In this document: positions 8,375 through 16,910 of the stretch, in pieces
Layout of the letters: every line of letters starts with the position of its first letter
Numbering within the stretch: position 1 is the first letter of the stretch
From: an uncultured Lachnospiraceae bacterium
GTDB taxonomy: Bacteria > Bacillota > Clostridia > Lachnospirales > Lachnospiraceae
DNA: 40,224 nt
Assembly (NCBI GenBank): GCA_947624875.1
Contig: CANQMA010000001.1
Coordinates: 1 to 40,224 of the forward strand
Reading direction: 5' to 3'
Notes under the pieces: generated by a model
The model's input: only the letters and a program-made list of their open reading frames with translations
What the model was told of the DNA's origin: nothing
Database searches by the model: none
Position numbers and translations under genes: made by a program

Positions 8375-8423
8375 AATAAAATCCTCCTCAACTTTTTTCA
8401 GTAATATTATCCATATCTATATG

Positions 8424-9098
8424 CTATTCCGGCATAATCATCTGATAAGGCTTTTTCTCTAACACAAGACGGATATAATCATGGACGGAATGGAGTGGTT
8501 TGTCCGTTTCAATTCCGGAACAGACGATATTCGTGTGATGGCTGTCAGAGCCGGCAGTGATGGGAAGGTTATATTTTTTCGCATATAAATAAGCCTGCCG
8601 GTTTTCGTCTTCATAATTTGCGCCATTAAAAGCCTCAACGCCATGTACAAGGTTCGGATATAGACGGATCTTAGAGATATACGGACGATCCCGAAACGGG
8701 TGCGCGTGAATGACCATTCCGCCATACTTTGAGATTTCTTCATATTGCCGCTCCAAAGTCCAGCGCTCTACTTCGGGATGTTCCAGCAGCCAGTTTTTGT
8801 CCAGTCCATAAACTAAGAAATCCTGATCCAGATAAGTTTCTTCCCAGCCGAAGAACACCTGAAGTCCAATCTTGTCACCGACGGATTTCGCCTCCTCGTA
8901 TCCATGACAGAACAAATCCACACGCTCTGCCCAGGGAAGGTCTTTCGGCACGGCGCAGGTGGGACTGCGAAAAAAATGATTGGTAATGAAGATGCCTTCA
9001 TAACCGGCTTCCTTGTATGCGACTGCCTGATATTTCCCGAGAGCAGTGGCGCACGTGCTGACGTCTGCGGTATGGATATGCGTATCATATTTATACAT
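8424..9098 (-). CDS. PHP-domain metal-dependent phosphoesterase
   Basis: This is a 224-residue polymerase-and-histidinol-phosphatase (PHP) domain protein, probably a cytosolic hydrolase with two or three metal ions. The metal ligands are all visible: HIHT (His7, His9), NHF (His41), Glu86 in GWEET, HAHPF (His131, His133), and GSDSH (Asp185, His187). PHP proteins include histidinol phosphatase (HisK/HisJ type) and nucleotide or nucleic-acid phosphoesterases. The nearby his operon lacks a histidinol phosphatase, making that role possible but unproven. An upstream TTG would add nine residues. AAGGAGA 6 nt before the ATG at 9098 and the MYKYDTHIHT start support the chosen start. Confidence 0.85.
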   Translation of the reverse strand: MYKYDTHIHTADVSTCATALGKYQAVAYKEAGYEGIFITNHFFRSPTCAVPKDLPWAERVDLFCHGYEEAKSVGDKIGLQVFFGWEETYLDQDFLVYGLDKNWLLEHPEVERWTLERQYEEISKYGGMVIHAHPFRDRPYISKIRLYPNLVHGVEAFNGANYEDENRQAYLYAKKYNLPITAGSDSHHTNIVCSGIETDKPLHSVHDYIRLVLEKKPYQMIMPE

Positions 9099-9160
9099 AA
9101 AATATCTCCTTTCCTTTATTGTCAAAAAAAGGCTTGTATAGTATTATATTTAATGTGTTT

Positions 9161-9190
9161 AGTATATCATAAAACGGATTTTAAGGACAA
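9161..9190 (-). promoter_or_regulatory. Possible promoter of the PHP gene
   Basis: Read on the minus strand, TTGTCC (9185-9190) and TATACT (9161-9166) are separated by 18 bp, upstream of the PHP gene. A second TATAAT-like box lies closer to the gene, so the exact promoter is uncertain. Confidence 0.4.
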
Positions 9191-9196
9191 ACAAAT

Positions 9197-9841
9197 ATGA
9201 AAACAGGGATTTTTTTTGATTTGGACGGCACCTTATGGGACGCTGTGGAAAATATTACGATTTCATGGAATGACGAACTGCGCCGGCAGGGGTATCCGAT
9301 TGTTCTTTCTGCGGATACCTTGCAGAAGGAAATGGGTAAGCTGATGGAGGATATTGCTGACTCCGTTTTTCCGACAATTGAAAAAGAAAAGCGTTACGGG
9401 GTTTTGAGGCGCTGCATGGATTATGAGATGGAATATCTGAAAACGCATGGCGGCAGACTTTACGACGATTTAGAGGATACGCTGAAAATACTGAGTTCAA
9501 AGTATTTTCTCTGCGTGATTAGTAACGGGCAGGAAGATTATGTAAAAAACTTTTTGGATTACTACGGATTTCAACAGTATTTTTCAGACTACGAGGAGGC
9601 AGGACGGACAGGCATGGCAAAGGCAGAAAATATCCGTCTTGTTATGGAACGCAACCACCTCGAAAGAGTTTTTTATGTAGGCGACATTCTGGCTGATATG
9701 CAGGCGGCAGACAAGGCAGGAGCAACCTTTATCCATGCGGCTTACGGATTTGGCACAGCGCCGGCGGACAGACCGAAAATCAACCGGATTTCCGATTTGC
9801 CGGGTTTAATGATGCAATTACTTATAGAGGATAAAAAATGA
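9197..9841 (+). CDS. HAD-superfamily phosphatase (subfamily IA, phosphoglycolate phosphatase-like)
   Basis: The 214-residue protein is a haloacid-dehalogenase-type hydrolase that probably removes phosphate from a small metabolite in the cytosol. Motif I is FFDLDGTLWD, with Asp8 as nucleophile and Asp10 as acid/base. Motif II is CVISNGQ (about 110-116), motif III is probably the Lys in TGMAKAENI (about 140), and motif IV is GDILADMQAA. A helical cap lies between motifs I and II. The substrate cannot be read from sequence. The stop overlaps the start of the radical SAM gene (ATGA, 9838-9841), so the two are probably translationally coupled. AAGGA lies about 10 nt before the ATG. Confidence 0.85.
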   Translation: MKTGIFFDLDGTLWDAVENITISWNDELRRQGYPIVLSADTLQKEMGKLMEDIADSVFPTIEKEKRYGVLRRCMDYEMEYLKTHGGRLYDDLEDTLKILSSKYFLCVISNGQEDYVKNFLDYYGFQQYFSDYEEAGRTGMAKAENIRLVMERNHLERVFYVGDILADMQAADKAGATFIHAAYGFGTAPADRPKINRISDLPGLMMQLLIEDKK

Positions 9842-11700
9842 GAAAACTAGCGCTTTCAGATGAGATATTATTGCAGATAGAAAAGCCGGCGAGGTATATT
9901 GGAAACGAAGTCAACATGGTGGTAAAAGATCCCAGTCAGGTTTCTGTCCGCTATGCGATGTGCTTTCCCGACGTCTATGAGATTGGTATGTCTCATCTGG
10001 GAATACAGATTTTATACGATATGTTTAACCGCAGGGAGGATGTATACTGCGAGAGAGTGTACTCCCCATGGGTTGATTTGGACAGGTTGATGCGGAAGCA
10101 TCATATTCCACTGTTTACACTGGAAACGCAGGAGCCTGTGAAAAATTTTGATTTTCTGGGGATTACGCTTCAGTATGAAATGTGCTACACGAATATATTG
10201 CAGATTTTGGATTTGTCGGGCATACCGCTGAAAGCCGCTGACCGGACGGAGGACGATCCGATTGTTATCGGCGGCGGCCCATGCGCTTACAATCCGGAGC
10301 CGGTTGCAGATTTTTTTGATTTGTTTTATCTCGGCGAGGGAGAAACGGCAAACAATCAACTGCTCGACTTATATATTGAAAATAAAAAATCAGGAGGAAG
10401 CAGGCGCGCTTTTTTGGAAAAAGCAGCTGAAATCGACTGTATCTATGTACCGCAGTTTTATGAGGTGCATTATCATGAGGACGGTACGATTAAAGAGCGT
10501 ATTGTAGTCAATCCGCACGCAAAAGAGACCGTCCGCAAGGAAATTGTTACGGATTTTGATACGGCGCCTTATCCGGAAAAACCGCTTGTTCCGTTTATCA
10601 AAGTAACGCAGGATCGCTGCGTGCTTGAAATTCAGAGAGGCTGTATCAGAGGGTGCCGTTTCTGTCAGGCAGGCTCTGTCTATAAACCGCTTCGCGAAAA
10701 GAACCTTGAAAAATTAAAGGAACTTGCCAAAAATATGCTCGAAGCCACCGGATATGAAGAAATTTCGTTAAGCTCGCTAAGCAGCAGCGACTATTCCGAA
10801 CTTTCCGGTCTGCTTGATTTTCTTCTGGACGAGTGTAAAAAGAAAAAAATCAATATCTCCCTGCCTTCCCTTCGGATTGACTCATTTTCTCTCGACGTCA
10901 TGAGCAAAGTGCAGGACGTGAAAAAAAGTTCGATTACTTTTGCGCCGGAGGCGGGCACGCAGAGAATGCGCAATGTAATCAATAAGGGGTTGACACAGGA
11001 GGATATTTTAAACGGCTGCCGGCAGGCGTTTCAAGGCGGCTGGAATAAGGTAAAACTTTATTTCATGCTCGGACAGCCTACGGAAACCGAAGAAGATGTC
11101 GACGGCATCATGGACTTGTGCGAGGAAATCGCAGAACTTTATTACGATACGGTGCCGAAGGAGAAGCGAAACGGTAAGTGTCAGATTACGGCGAGCACGT
11201 CCTTTTTTGTGCCGAAGCCGTTTACTCCGTTCCAGTGGGCTCCGATGTGTTCCGCCGAAGTGTTTCTTGAAAAAGCAAGACGCGTCAATGACAAGCGAAA
11301 AACGCTTCACAATCAGAAAAGTATTCAATATAAATGGCATGAATCGGATATCAGCGTACTTGAGGGATTGTTGGCCAGAGGCGACCGCCGTCTGTCGGAA
11401 ACGCTGCTTTATGTTTATCAAAAAGGCGGAATTTATGACGCGTGGTCTGAATTTCATAATCAAAAACTCTGGGAGGAAGCTTTCGAGGCGACCAATGTAA
11501 ATCTTGATTTTTATGTCACAAGAAAGAGGGAGGAAACGGAAATCCTGCCTTGGGATTTTATTGATACCGGAGTGACCAAAGCATTTCTTTTAAAAGAATG
11601 GCGCCGCGCTTTAAACGGGCAGGTGACGCCGAATTGCAGAATACAGTGTTCCGGCTGCGGAGCCGCAGGTTTTGGAGGAGGAATCTGTCATGAAAGTTAG
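9838..11700 (+). CDS. TIGR03960-type radical SAM protein with B12-binding-like N-terminus
   Basis: The 620-residue protein fits the TIGR03960 radical SAM family. An N-terminal region of about 180 residues resembles a cobalamin-binding fold (CFPDVYEIGMSHLGIQILYD; VIGGGPCAYNPEPVADFFD). The radical SAM core follows, with the iron-sulfur cluster cysteines Cys269-x3-Cys273-x2-Cys276 in RGCIRGCRFCQAG. SLSSSDYSELSGLLDFL and TFAPEAGTQRMRNVINKG are also characteristic. The C-terminus ends in a Cys-rich CRIQCSGCGAAG tail. Its reaction is not established. The family consistently sits beside TIGR03936, RNase G and the rplU-rpmA cluster, which suggests an RNA or ribosome role (inference). It overlaps the next gene by 11 bp. 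Confidence 0.9.
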   Translation: MRKLALSDEILLQIEKPARYIGNEVNMVVKDPSQVSVRYAMCFPDVYEIGMSHLGIQILYDMFNRREDVYCERVYSPWVDLDRLMRKHHIPLFTLETQEPVKNFDFLGITLQYEMCYTNILQILDLSGIPLKAADRTEDDPIVIGGGPCAYNPEPVADFFDLFYLGEGETANNQLLDLYIENKKSGGSRRAFLEKAAEIDCIYVPQFYEVHYHEDGTIKERIVVNPHAKETVRKEIVTDFDTAPYPEKPLVPFIKVTQDRCVLEIQRGCIRGCRFCQAGSVYKPLREKNLEKLKELAKNMLEATGYEEISLSSLSSSDYSELSGLLDFLLDECKKKKINISLPSLRIDSFSLDVMSKVQDVKKSSITFAPEAGTQRMRNVINKGLTQEDILNGCRQAFQGGWNKVKLYFMLGQPTETEEDVDGIMDLCEEIAELYYDTVPKEKRNGKCQITASTSFFVPKPFTPFQWAPMCSAEVFLEKARRVNDKRKTLHNQKSIQYKWHESDISVLEGLLARGDRRLSETLLYVYQKGGIYDAWSEFHNQKLWEEAFEATNVNLDFYVTRKREETEILPWDFIDTGVTKAFLLKEWRRALNGQVTPNCRIQCSGCGAAGFGGGICHES

Positions 11701-12364
11701 GGTACGGTTTTCCAAACAGGGGACGATGAAGTATATCGGCCACTTGGATATGGTTCGTTATTTTCAGAAAGTACACCGCAGGGCGGGCGTTGACGTCGCC
11801 TATTCCGAAGGATTTTCCCCGCATCAGAAGCTTTCTTTTGCTGCGCCTCTGGGCGTGGGGCTGTGCAGTGTCGGAGAATACTATGATATGGAAGTACACA
11901 GTTGCGAATCCTCGGAAAAAATGATGGAAAAAATCAATGCGCAAAATGTGGAAGGCGTTGCGGTGTTAAGCTTTAAACGGCTTCCGGACGATGCAAAAAA
12001 CGCCATGTCCGTTCTGGCGGCGGCAGATTATATGGTTTCCATACAACAGCCGCCGGAAGAAGAACTGATTTTAGACTATATGGCGCAGGAGGAAATTCCT
12101 GTTCTTAAAAAAACGAAAAAGAGCGAAAAGGTAGTGAATATCCGGCAGATGATTTATGAGTTGAAATCTGTAAAAAACGGTATTTTCATGAAACTTGCGC
12201 AGGGAAGCGCTTCCAATCTCAAACCGGAACTGGTCGTCGAAAGCCTTTATCGCTTTATGGGAAAAGAAGCGCCGGAACATATTTCTTTAGAAAGGTTGGA
12301 TATGTATTGTCTGAAAGACGGCCGGCTGATTTCTTTAGATGATGTCGGTGCAGATATGATATAA
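11690..12364 (+). CDS. TIGR03936-type radical-SAM-linked protein (DUF2344)
   Basis: This 224-residue protein carries the features of the DUF2344/TIGR03936 family, which accompanies TIGR03960 radical SAM enzymes and is sometimes fused to them. The N-terminus, MKVRVRFSKQGTMKYIGHLDMVRYFQ split around residues 1-26, and SEGFSPHQKLSFAAPLGVG (about 43-61) are diagnostic. The biochemical role is unknown; a substrate-binding partner for the radical SAM enzyme is a reasonable inference. An upstream in-frame ATG exists at 11672, but GGAGGAGG just before 11690 fixes the start there, giving an 11-bp overlap with the preceding gene. Confidence 0.88.
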   Translation: MKVRVRFSKQGTMKYIGHLDMVRYFQKVHRRAGVDVAYSEGFSPHQKLSFAAPLGVGLCSVGEYYDMEVHSCESSEKMMEKINAQNVEGVAVLSFKRLPDDAKNAMSVLAAADYMVSIQQPPEEELILDYMAQEEIPVLKKTKKSEKVVNIRQMIYELKSVKNGIFMKLAQGSASNLKPELVVESLYRFMGKEAPEHISLERLDMYCLKDGRLISLDDVGADMI

Positions 12365-12373
12365 TGGGATTAA

Positions 12374-13516
12374 ATGATGGATCAGAAGTTAATTATCTCC
12401 GATTTTTACCAAAATCATTTGCTTGGTTTTTATGAATTTGATGGAGCGGTCAAACGGATTGTCGATTTGAATACGGACAGTCTTGTTGGAAATATTTATT
12501 GCGGTCATGTGCGCGATATTGTAAAAAACATTCAGGCTGCGTTTGTGGAGTTTGACGGGCATAAAGGATTTCTACCTCTGAAAGATGCAAAGAGTTCTCT
12601 GCATCAGGGCGATAAAGTGCTCGTTCAGGTTGCCTTCGACGCCATCAAATCAAAAGATTACGGTTTGACGGAAAAAATCAATCTCTCGCATGAACTGGCA
12701 GTGCTCACTGCCGGGGCGCCCGGAATTTCCATTTCCAGAAAAATTGCGGACGATGCAAAAAGAGAAGAATTTAAACAACTGCTCATGCAGTACCAAAATC
12801 CGGAATACGGACTGATTGTGAGGACAAAGGCGGCGGACTGCCCCGCAGAACAGCTGATGCGCGCAGTAGAAGACCTTATAGCGCAATGGAAGCATATCCG
12901 GCGGAAATTTCAATTTTCCACGTCCGGTATGCCGCTGCTTGTCCGGAATAAATGCGTCAGCGAAAGCAGGGAATTTCTCGCAAAATATGAGGGAGAAATT
13001 GTTACGGACAACCGGTTTGTATCAGAACTGCTGAACAATCAGGATATTTCCTGCCGGTTTTATGAAAACCACAGCGTCTCCCTGCCAAATGTATACAGGC
13101 TTGGCAAATGCTTAGAGCGCGCCCTCCGGCGCACCGTCCGGTTAAAAAGCGGCGCTGATCTGGTGATTGACTATACGGAAGCGCTGACGGTGATTGACGT
13201 CAATACTGCAAAAGCAGAGATTCATTCCAATCGCCAGGAGACGTTTTTTCAAATCAATCTGGAGGCGGCATATGAGATTGCAGACCAGATGGAACTGCGC
13301 AATCTCTCCGGAATTATTTTGGTTGATTTTATCAATTTAAAAAGTAAACAGGCGCGCGGAAAACTGACAGAAACGTTGAAAGAATTGTTAAGATACCAGT
13401 CGGTTCCATGTGAAGTCTGCGGTTTTACAAAACTCGGACTGATGGAGCTGTCCAGAAAAAAGAAAGAACGACCGTTACACGAATGTTTAAAACAGAAAGA
13501 AGGAGAAACAAAATGA
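12374..13516 (+). CDS. rng: Short RNase E/G family ribonuclease
   Basis: The 380-residue protein belongs to the RNase E/G family of endoribonucleases that process rRNA and mRNA. An S1-like domain is seen at about residues 37-75 (GNIYCGHVRDIVKN; FVEFDGHKGFLPL). The two catalytic Asp regions are intact: ALTVIDVNTAK and GIILVDFINLK. The protein stops soon after KLGLMELSRKKKERP, so the downstream zinc-link cysteines and small domain of E. coli RNase E/G (about 490 residues for RNase G) are missing; a CEVCG pair lies just before that point instead. ATGs occur at 12374 and 12377 without a strong Shine-Dalgarno. The stop overlaps the next start (ATGA at 13513). Confidence 0.9.
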   Translation: MMDQKLIISDFYQNHLLGFYEFDGAVKRIVDLNTDSLVGNIYCGHVRDIVKNIQAAFVEFDGHKGFLPLKDAKSSLHQGDKVLVQVAFDAIKSKDYGLTEKINLSHELAVLTAGAPGISISRKIADDAKREEFKQLLMQYQNPEYGLIVRTKAADCPAEQLMRAVEDLIAQWKHIRRKFQFSTSGMPLLVRNKCVSESREFLAKYEGEIVTDNRFVSELLNNQDISCRFYENHSVSLPNVYRLGKCLERALRRTVRLKSGADLVIDYTEALTVIDVNTAKAEIHSNRQETFFQINLEAAYEIADQMELRNLSGIILVDFINLKSKQARGKLTETLKELLRYQSVPCEVCGFTKLGLMELSRKKKERPLHECLKQKEGETK

Positions 13517-15123
13517 AAAAGCGGTTTGAAAAATTTTTAAGCCTGATGCTGGTTTTTCTGCTGGTATGCGGGTTATGCGGCTGCAACGGCAGTAAGACGG
13601 AGGAGAAGGCGACCGAAACGAAAGAAAACAAAGAAGTCGTTGATTTATCATGGTATATCAATTTCTCGTGGTTCAATACCGATTGGGGCACCAACATGGT
13701 ATCCAAGGCGATTACGGAGAAAACCGGCTGCAATATTGATTTTGTAATTCCTACGGGAGATCCGAATGAAAAACTGGATTCCATGATTTCGTCGGACAGC
13801 CTGCCGGATATTGTTACGCTCGGCTGGTGGGAATATGAAATCAGCCAGATGGTCAATCAGGGAAAAGTTTATGCCTTAGACGAGCTGGCAGACAAGTATG
13901 AACCTTATTTCTTTCAGGTTGTAAATGATGAAATTGTAAACTGGCATTCTTCTTCCGACGGACATCTGTACCAGTATCCGAATTCTGCCATGACGCCTTC
14001 GGATTATGAGCAGTACGACAACCTTCCGTCAAATCAGGTATTTGTAGTGCGGAAGGATATTTATGAGGCAATCGGTTCTCCGGATATGACGACGCCGGAA
14101 GGATTTGTCTCCGCCGTAGAAAAAGCGGCAAAAATGTTTCCTGAAATTGACGGAAATGAATTGATTCCTGTGGGCAGTACGGAGTTTAACGAACTCGGCT
14201 GTGATTCTTTTGACAATTTCCTTTTAAATTTCCTTTCCGTACCATATGTCGATAAAAACGGAAATGCAGTAGACCGTCGTTCCAATAAAGATTATATTGC
14301 ATGGTTAAAAGCGTTTAGAAAATTGGGCGCAAAAGGTCTTTTAAAAGATGAAATCTTTTTGAATACAAGAACGCAGACCTCAGAAAAAATTGCCACCGGA
14401 CAATATTTCTGCATGATTTATCAGTATACCGACATGGCTGACCAGCAGAAGACATTGTACAGCAACAATCCGGACGGCATCTACATGGCGGTGGACGGCC
14501 CGAAAAATCTGTCGGGAGACGACTATTCCCTGCCCGGAACCGGTATTAACGGTTGGACGGTAACGCTGATTTCAAAAACGTGCGAACACCCGGACAAAGC
14601 GATTAAACTTCTGACGTATTTAATCAGCGAAGAAGGTCAGAAAATGACATGGCTCGGCGTGCAGGGTGAGACATGGGATTATAACGAAGAAGGAAAGCCG
14701 GAAATGTATCCTGAGGTTACGGAACTGTTAAATAAAGACAGGGCGGCCTTTGACAGAAAATACGGCGCGGATTCCTGTTATTGGATGATGCAGAACGATG
14801 TGCTTTCCGCGCAATGGTTTGAAGATGATGAAAACGATCCGATTACCCAGTTAAAACAATGGACTTATCCTTATACGGTTTACGACGGACAGTACACGAT
14901 TTCCTTTGATACTGAAAGCGAAGTCGGAAAAATTAAAGATCAGGCGGACAAACTGTGGGGTCAAACCCTGCCGAAACTTCTGGTAACCAAGTCCGAAAAA
15001 GAATTTGACCGGATTTTTAAAGAGTTTGAACAGACAAGGGATTCTTATGGGTATGATAAAGTGCTCAAAGCGCTTACGGAAAAAATCAATGAAAATGAAC
15101 AGCGGTTGGGATTAAATAAATGA
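13513..15123 (+). CDS. Extracellular solute-binding lipoprotein (family 1, LplA-like)
   Basis: This 536-residue protein has a lipoprotein signal peptide: a KKR N-terminus, a hydrophobic stretch (about residues 10-23) and the lipobox LCGC with the lipidated Cys near residue 26. The mature part resembles ABC-importer binding proteins of the LplA/extracellular family 1 group that usually bind oligosaccharides: LPDIVTLGWWEYE, GKVYALDELADKYEP, and a WTVTLISKTCEHPDKAIKLLTYL block typical of the second lobe. No permease or ATPase gene is near. Instead it is coupled by ATGA overlaps to rng upstream and to a sensor kinase downstream, suggesting a sensing rather than an import role (inference). AAGGAG precedes the ATG at 13513. 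Confidence 0.88.
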   Translation: MKKRFEKFLSLMLVFLLVCGLCGCNGSKTEEKATETKENKEVVDLSWYINFSWFNTDWGTNMVSKAITEKTGCNIDFVIPTGDPNEKLDSMISSDSLPDIVTLGWWEYEISQMVNQGKVYALDELADKYEPYFFQVVNDEIVNWHSSSDGHLYQYPNSAMTPSDYEQYDNLPSNQVFVVRKDIYEAIGSPDMTTPEGFVSAVEKAAKMFPEIDGNELIPVGSTEFNELGCDSFDNFLLNFLSVPYVDKNGNAVDRRSNKDYIAWLKAFRKLGAKGLLKDEIFLNTRTQTSEKIATGQYFCMIYQYTDMADQQKTLYSNNPDGIYMAVDGPKNLSGDDYSLPGTGINGWTVTLISKTCEHPDKAIKLLTYLISEEGQKMTWLGVQGETWDYNEEGKPEMYPEVTELLNKDRAAFDRKYGADSCYWMMQNDVLSAQWFEDDENDPITQLKQWTYPYTVYDGQYTISFDTESEVGKIKDQADKLWGQTLPKLLVTKSEKEFDRIFKEFEQTRDSYGYDKVLKALTEKINENEQRLGLNK

Positions 15124-16898
15124 TACATCGTAATTCACAGGGAAAATTAGAATTTCATATTTCATTAAACCATAAAATTGTAATCGTACTTGTTGCAACA
15201 ATGATACTTCTTGCAAGTTTATGGACTACCGTAATGTTTTTAAACATGAGCCGGAACGCGAAGGATATTGCGTTGAATGACGAGAGAACCTATATCCGTT
15301 CGGTCGGTTCGAATGAAAACAGTGTGGAGGAGGTCTGCAATCTTGCAAAACAGACGATTGTTCAGCAGACTTCCCTGTACGATTATATGCAGCTGGCAAA
15401 GTCGGGAAAAGATTTGGATACGGTTGAAAAAATAGAGTTTTATAATAATGAAATTGCCTCCCTTGACAATATGACGAATACGAATCCGTATCTCTACCAG
15501 ATACGGCTGTTTGTCAATGCCCCGATTACGGAAAAAAAGCCCTGCTTTTACAGGATTGACCGATTGAAAAATCTTGCATGGGCAGCTTCCTATCAGAGCG
15601 GAGCGTGGGAAATCAACTATACGGATACCGCATTTCCAAATAATATCAATTATTCGACAAGACTTGCGGCAATCGTCACCGATATTTATGATGAAAATGA
15701 CGACCTGCTTGCTGTGTTGGAAGTGTCCACCAATATTGAAAATATTATTCCGAATTTTTACAGTGAAAATAAAGAAGATCTGAATTTCTTTATCGACAGC
15801 AATGATCACATTGTCTGCTCTGACCATGTGCAGGAGTTGTTAAATTCAAACAAAAAGCAGATTTTGGAAATGGTGGAAAACAACAGCGAACCTGCCTATA
15901 TCAAACTGAATGATAAAAATTTTCTTATTTCGACGATGGAAATGACTTCTTTAAACGGGACTTATGTACATATTACCACAACTGACCATATCATTGCATC
16001 CTATTACGACAGCCAGTCGCCGTATGTATTTATTGTTGTTATTTCCATGATTATCTTTTCCGCGCTGGTCGTTATTTTAATCCGCTACATTTTCCGGCGG
16101 TTTAATAATCTGACGACCTCGGTGAAGCGGATTAAAAACGGGGAACACATTATGCTGCCGACAGATGGAAACGACGAAGTTTCCGATATGGCGATGCAGA
16201 TTAACGATATGCTTTCCGCGCTCGAACAGTTGAACGAGGAAAAAATGAATCGTGAACTGCTCGCAAAAAATGCTGAAATTAAAGCGCTCCAGAACCAGAT
16301 CAACGCCCATTTTATGTTCAATGTTCTGGAAACAATTAAGATGCTTGCTGAAATTAAGGAAGATTACGAGATATCCGATGCGGTGACTTCTTTGGGAGAA
16401 ATGTTTCGGTACACCGTAAAATGGACTTCCGGTATGGTAGCATTAAAGGAAGAACTCAAGTATATTAAAAATTATTTAGATTTGCTGAATCTGCGTTTTG
16501 ATTATGAAATTACATTATCCTTGGAAATTCCTGAGGAATATATGAAATTAAAAATTCCAAAGATGTCGCTGCAGCCGTTGGTTGAAAATTCCGTAGCGCA
16601 TGGAATTGAAAATGTGGCTGAAGATACATTGATTGTAATTAAAGCTTATAAACAGGAGGAACTGGTCTGCATTGAAGTTTTGGACGAAGGGGTCGGCATG
16701 AGCGAAGCGCAGTTAGAGGGACTTCGTCAAAGATTAGATTCAAATGAATGGATCAGTGACAGCAGTGATCATGGAAGGGCACTCTATAATGTGATGCAGC
16801 GGATTAAAATGTATTTTGGACCGGAATACGGACTTCAGATTTTTTCCGAGGAAGGAACTTATACAAAAGTTGTGATTCAAATACCAAAAACGAACTAA
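15120..16898 (+). CDS. YesM-type sensor histidine kinase
   Basis: This 592-residue membrane kinase has transmembrane segments at about residues 19-41 and 302-325, flanking an extracellular region of about 260 residues probably of the dCache type. A HAMP domain follows (about 325-378), then the His_kinase domain with the phosphoacceptor His397 in NQINAHFMFNVLE. The ATPase domain shows the N-box PLVENSVAHGIE (about 484-495) and the G-box DEGVGMSE. This architecture is that of the YesM/LytS group that pairs with AraC-type regulators and typically responds to extracellular sugars. The start overlaps the binding-protein stop (ATGA), so both are probably made together and may interact outside the membrane. 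Confidence 0.92.
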   Translation: MIHRNSQGKLEFHISLNHKIVIVLVATMILLASLWTTVMFLNMSRNAKDIALNDERTYIRSVGSNENSVEEVCNLAKQTIVQQTSLYDYMQLAKSGKDLDTVEKIEFYNNEIASLDNMTNTNPYLYQIRLFVNAPITEKKPCFYRIDRLKNLAWAASYQSGAWEINYTDTAFPNNINYSTRLAAIVTDIYDENDDLLAVLEVSTNIENIIPNFYSENKEDLNFFIDSNDHIVCSDHVQELLNSNKKQILEMVENNSEPAYIKLNDKNFLISTMEMTSLNGTYVHITTTDHIIASYYDSQSPYVFIVVISMIIFSALVVILIRYIFRRFNNLTTSVKRIKNGEHIMLPTDGNDEVSDMAMQINDMLSALEQLNEEKMNRELLAKNAEIKALQNQINAHFMFNVLETIKMLAEIKEDYEISDAVTSLGEMFRYTVKWTSGMVALKEELKYIKNYLDLLNLRFDYEITLSLEIPEEYMKLKIPKMSLQPLVENSVAHGIENVAEDTLIVIKAYKQEELVCIEVLDEGVGMSEAQLEGLRQRLDSNEWISDSSDHGRALYNVMQRIKMYFGPEYGLQIFSEEGTYTKVVIQIPKTN

Positions 16899-16910
16899 GG
16901 AGAACCAAAA

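Noticed and set aside
15240-15827. Minus-strand 195-codon open frame within the sensor kinase gene
   Set aside because: It is antisense to an intact, well-recognised kinase and has no ribosome-binding site or family match.
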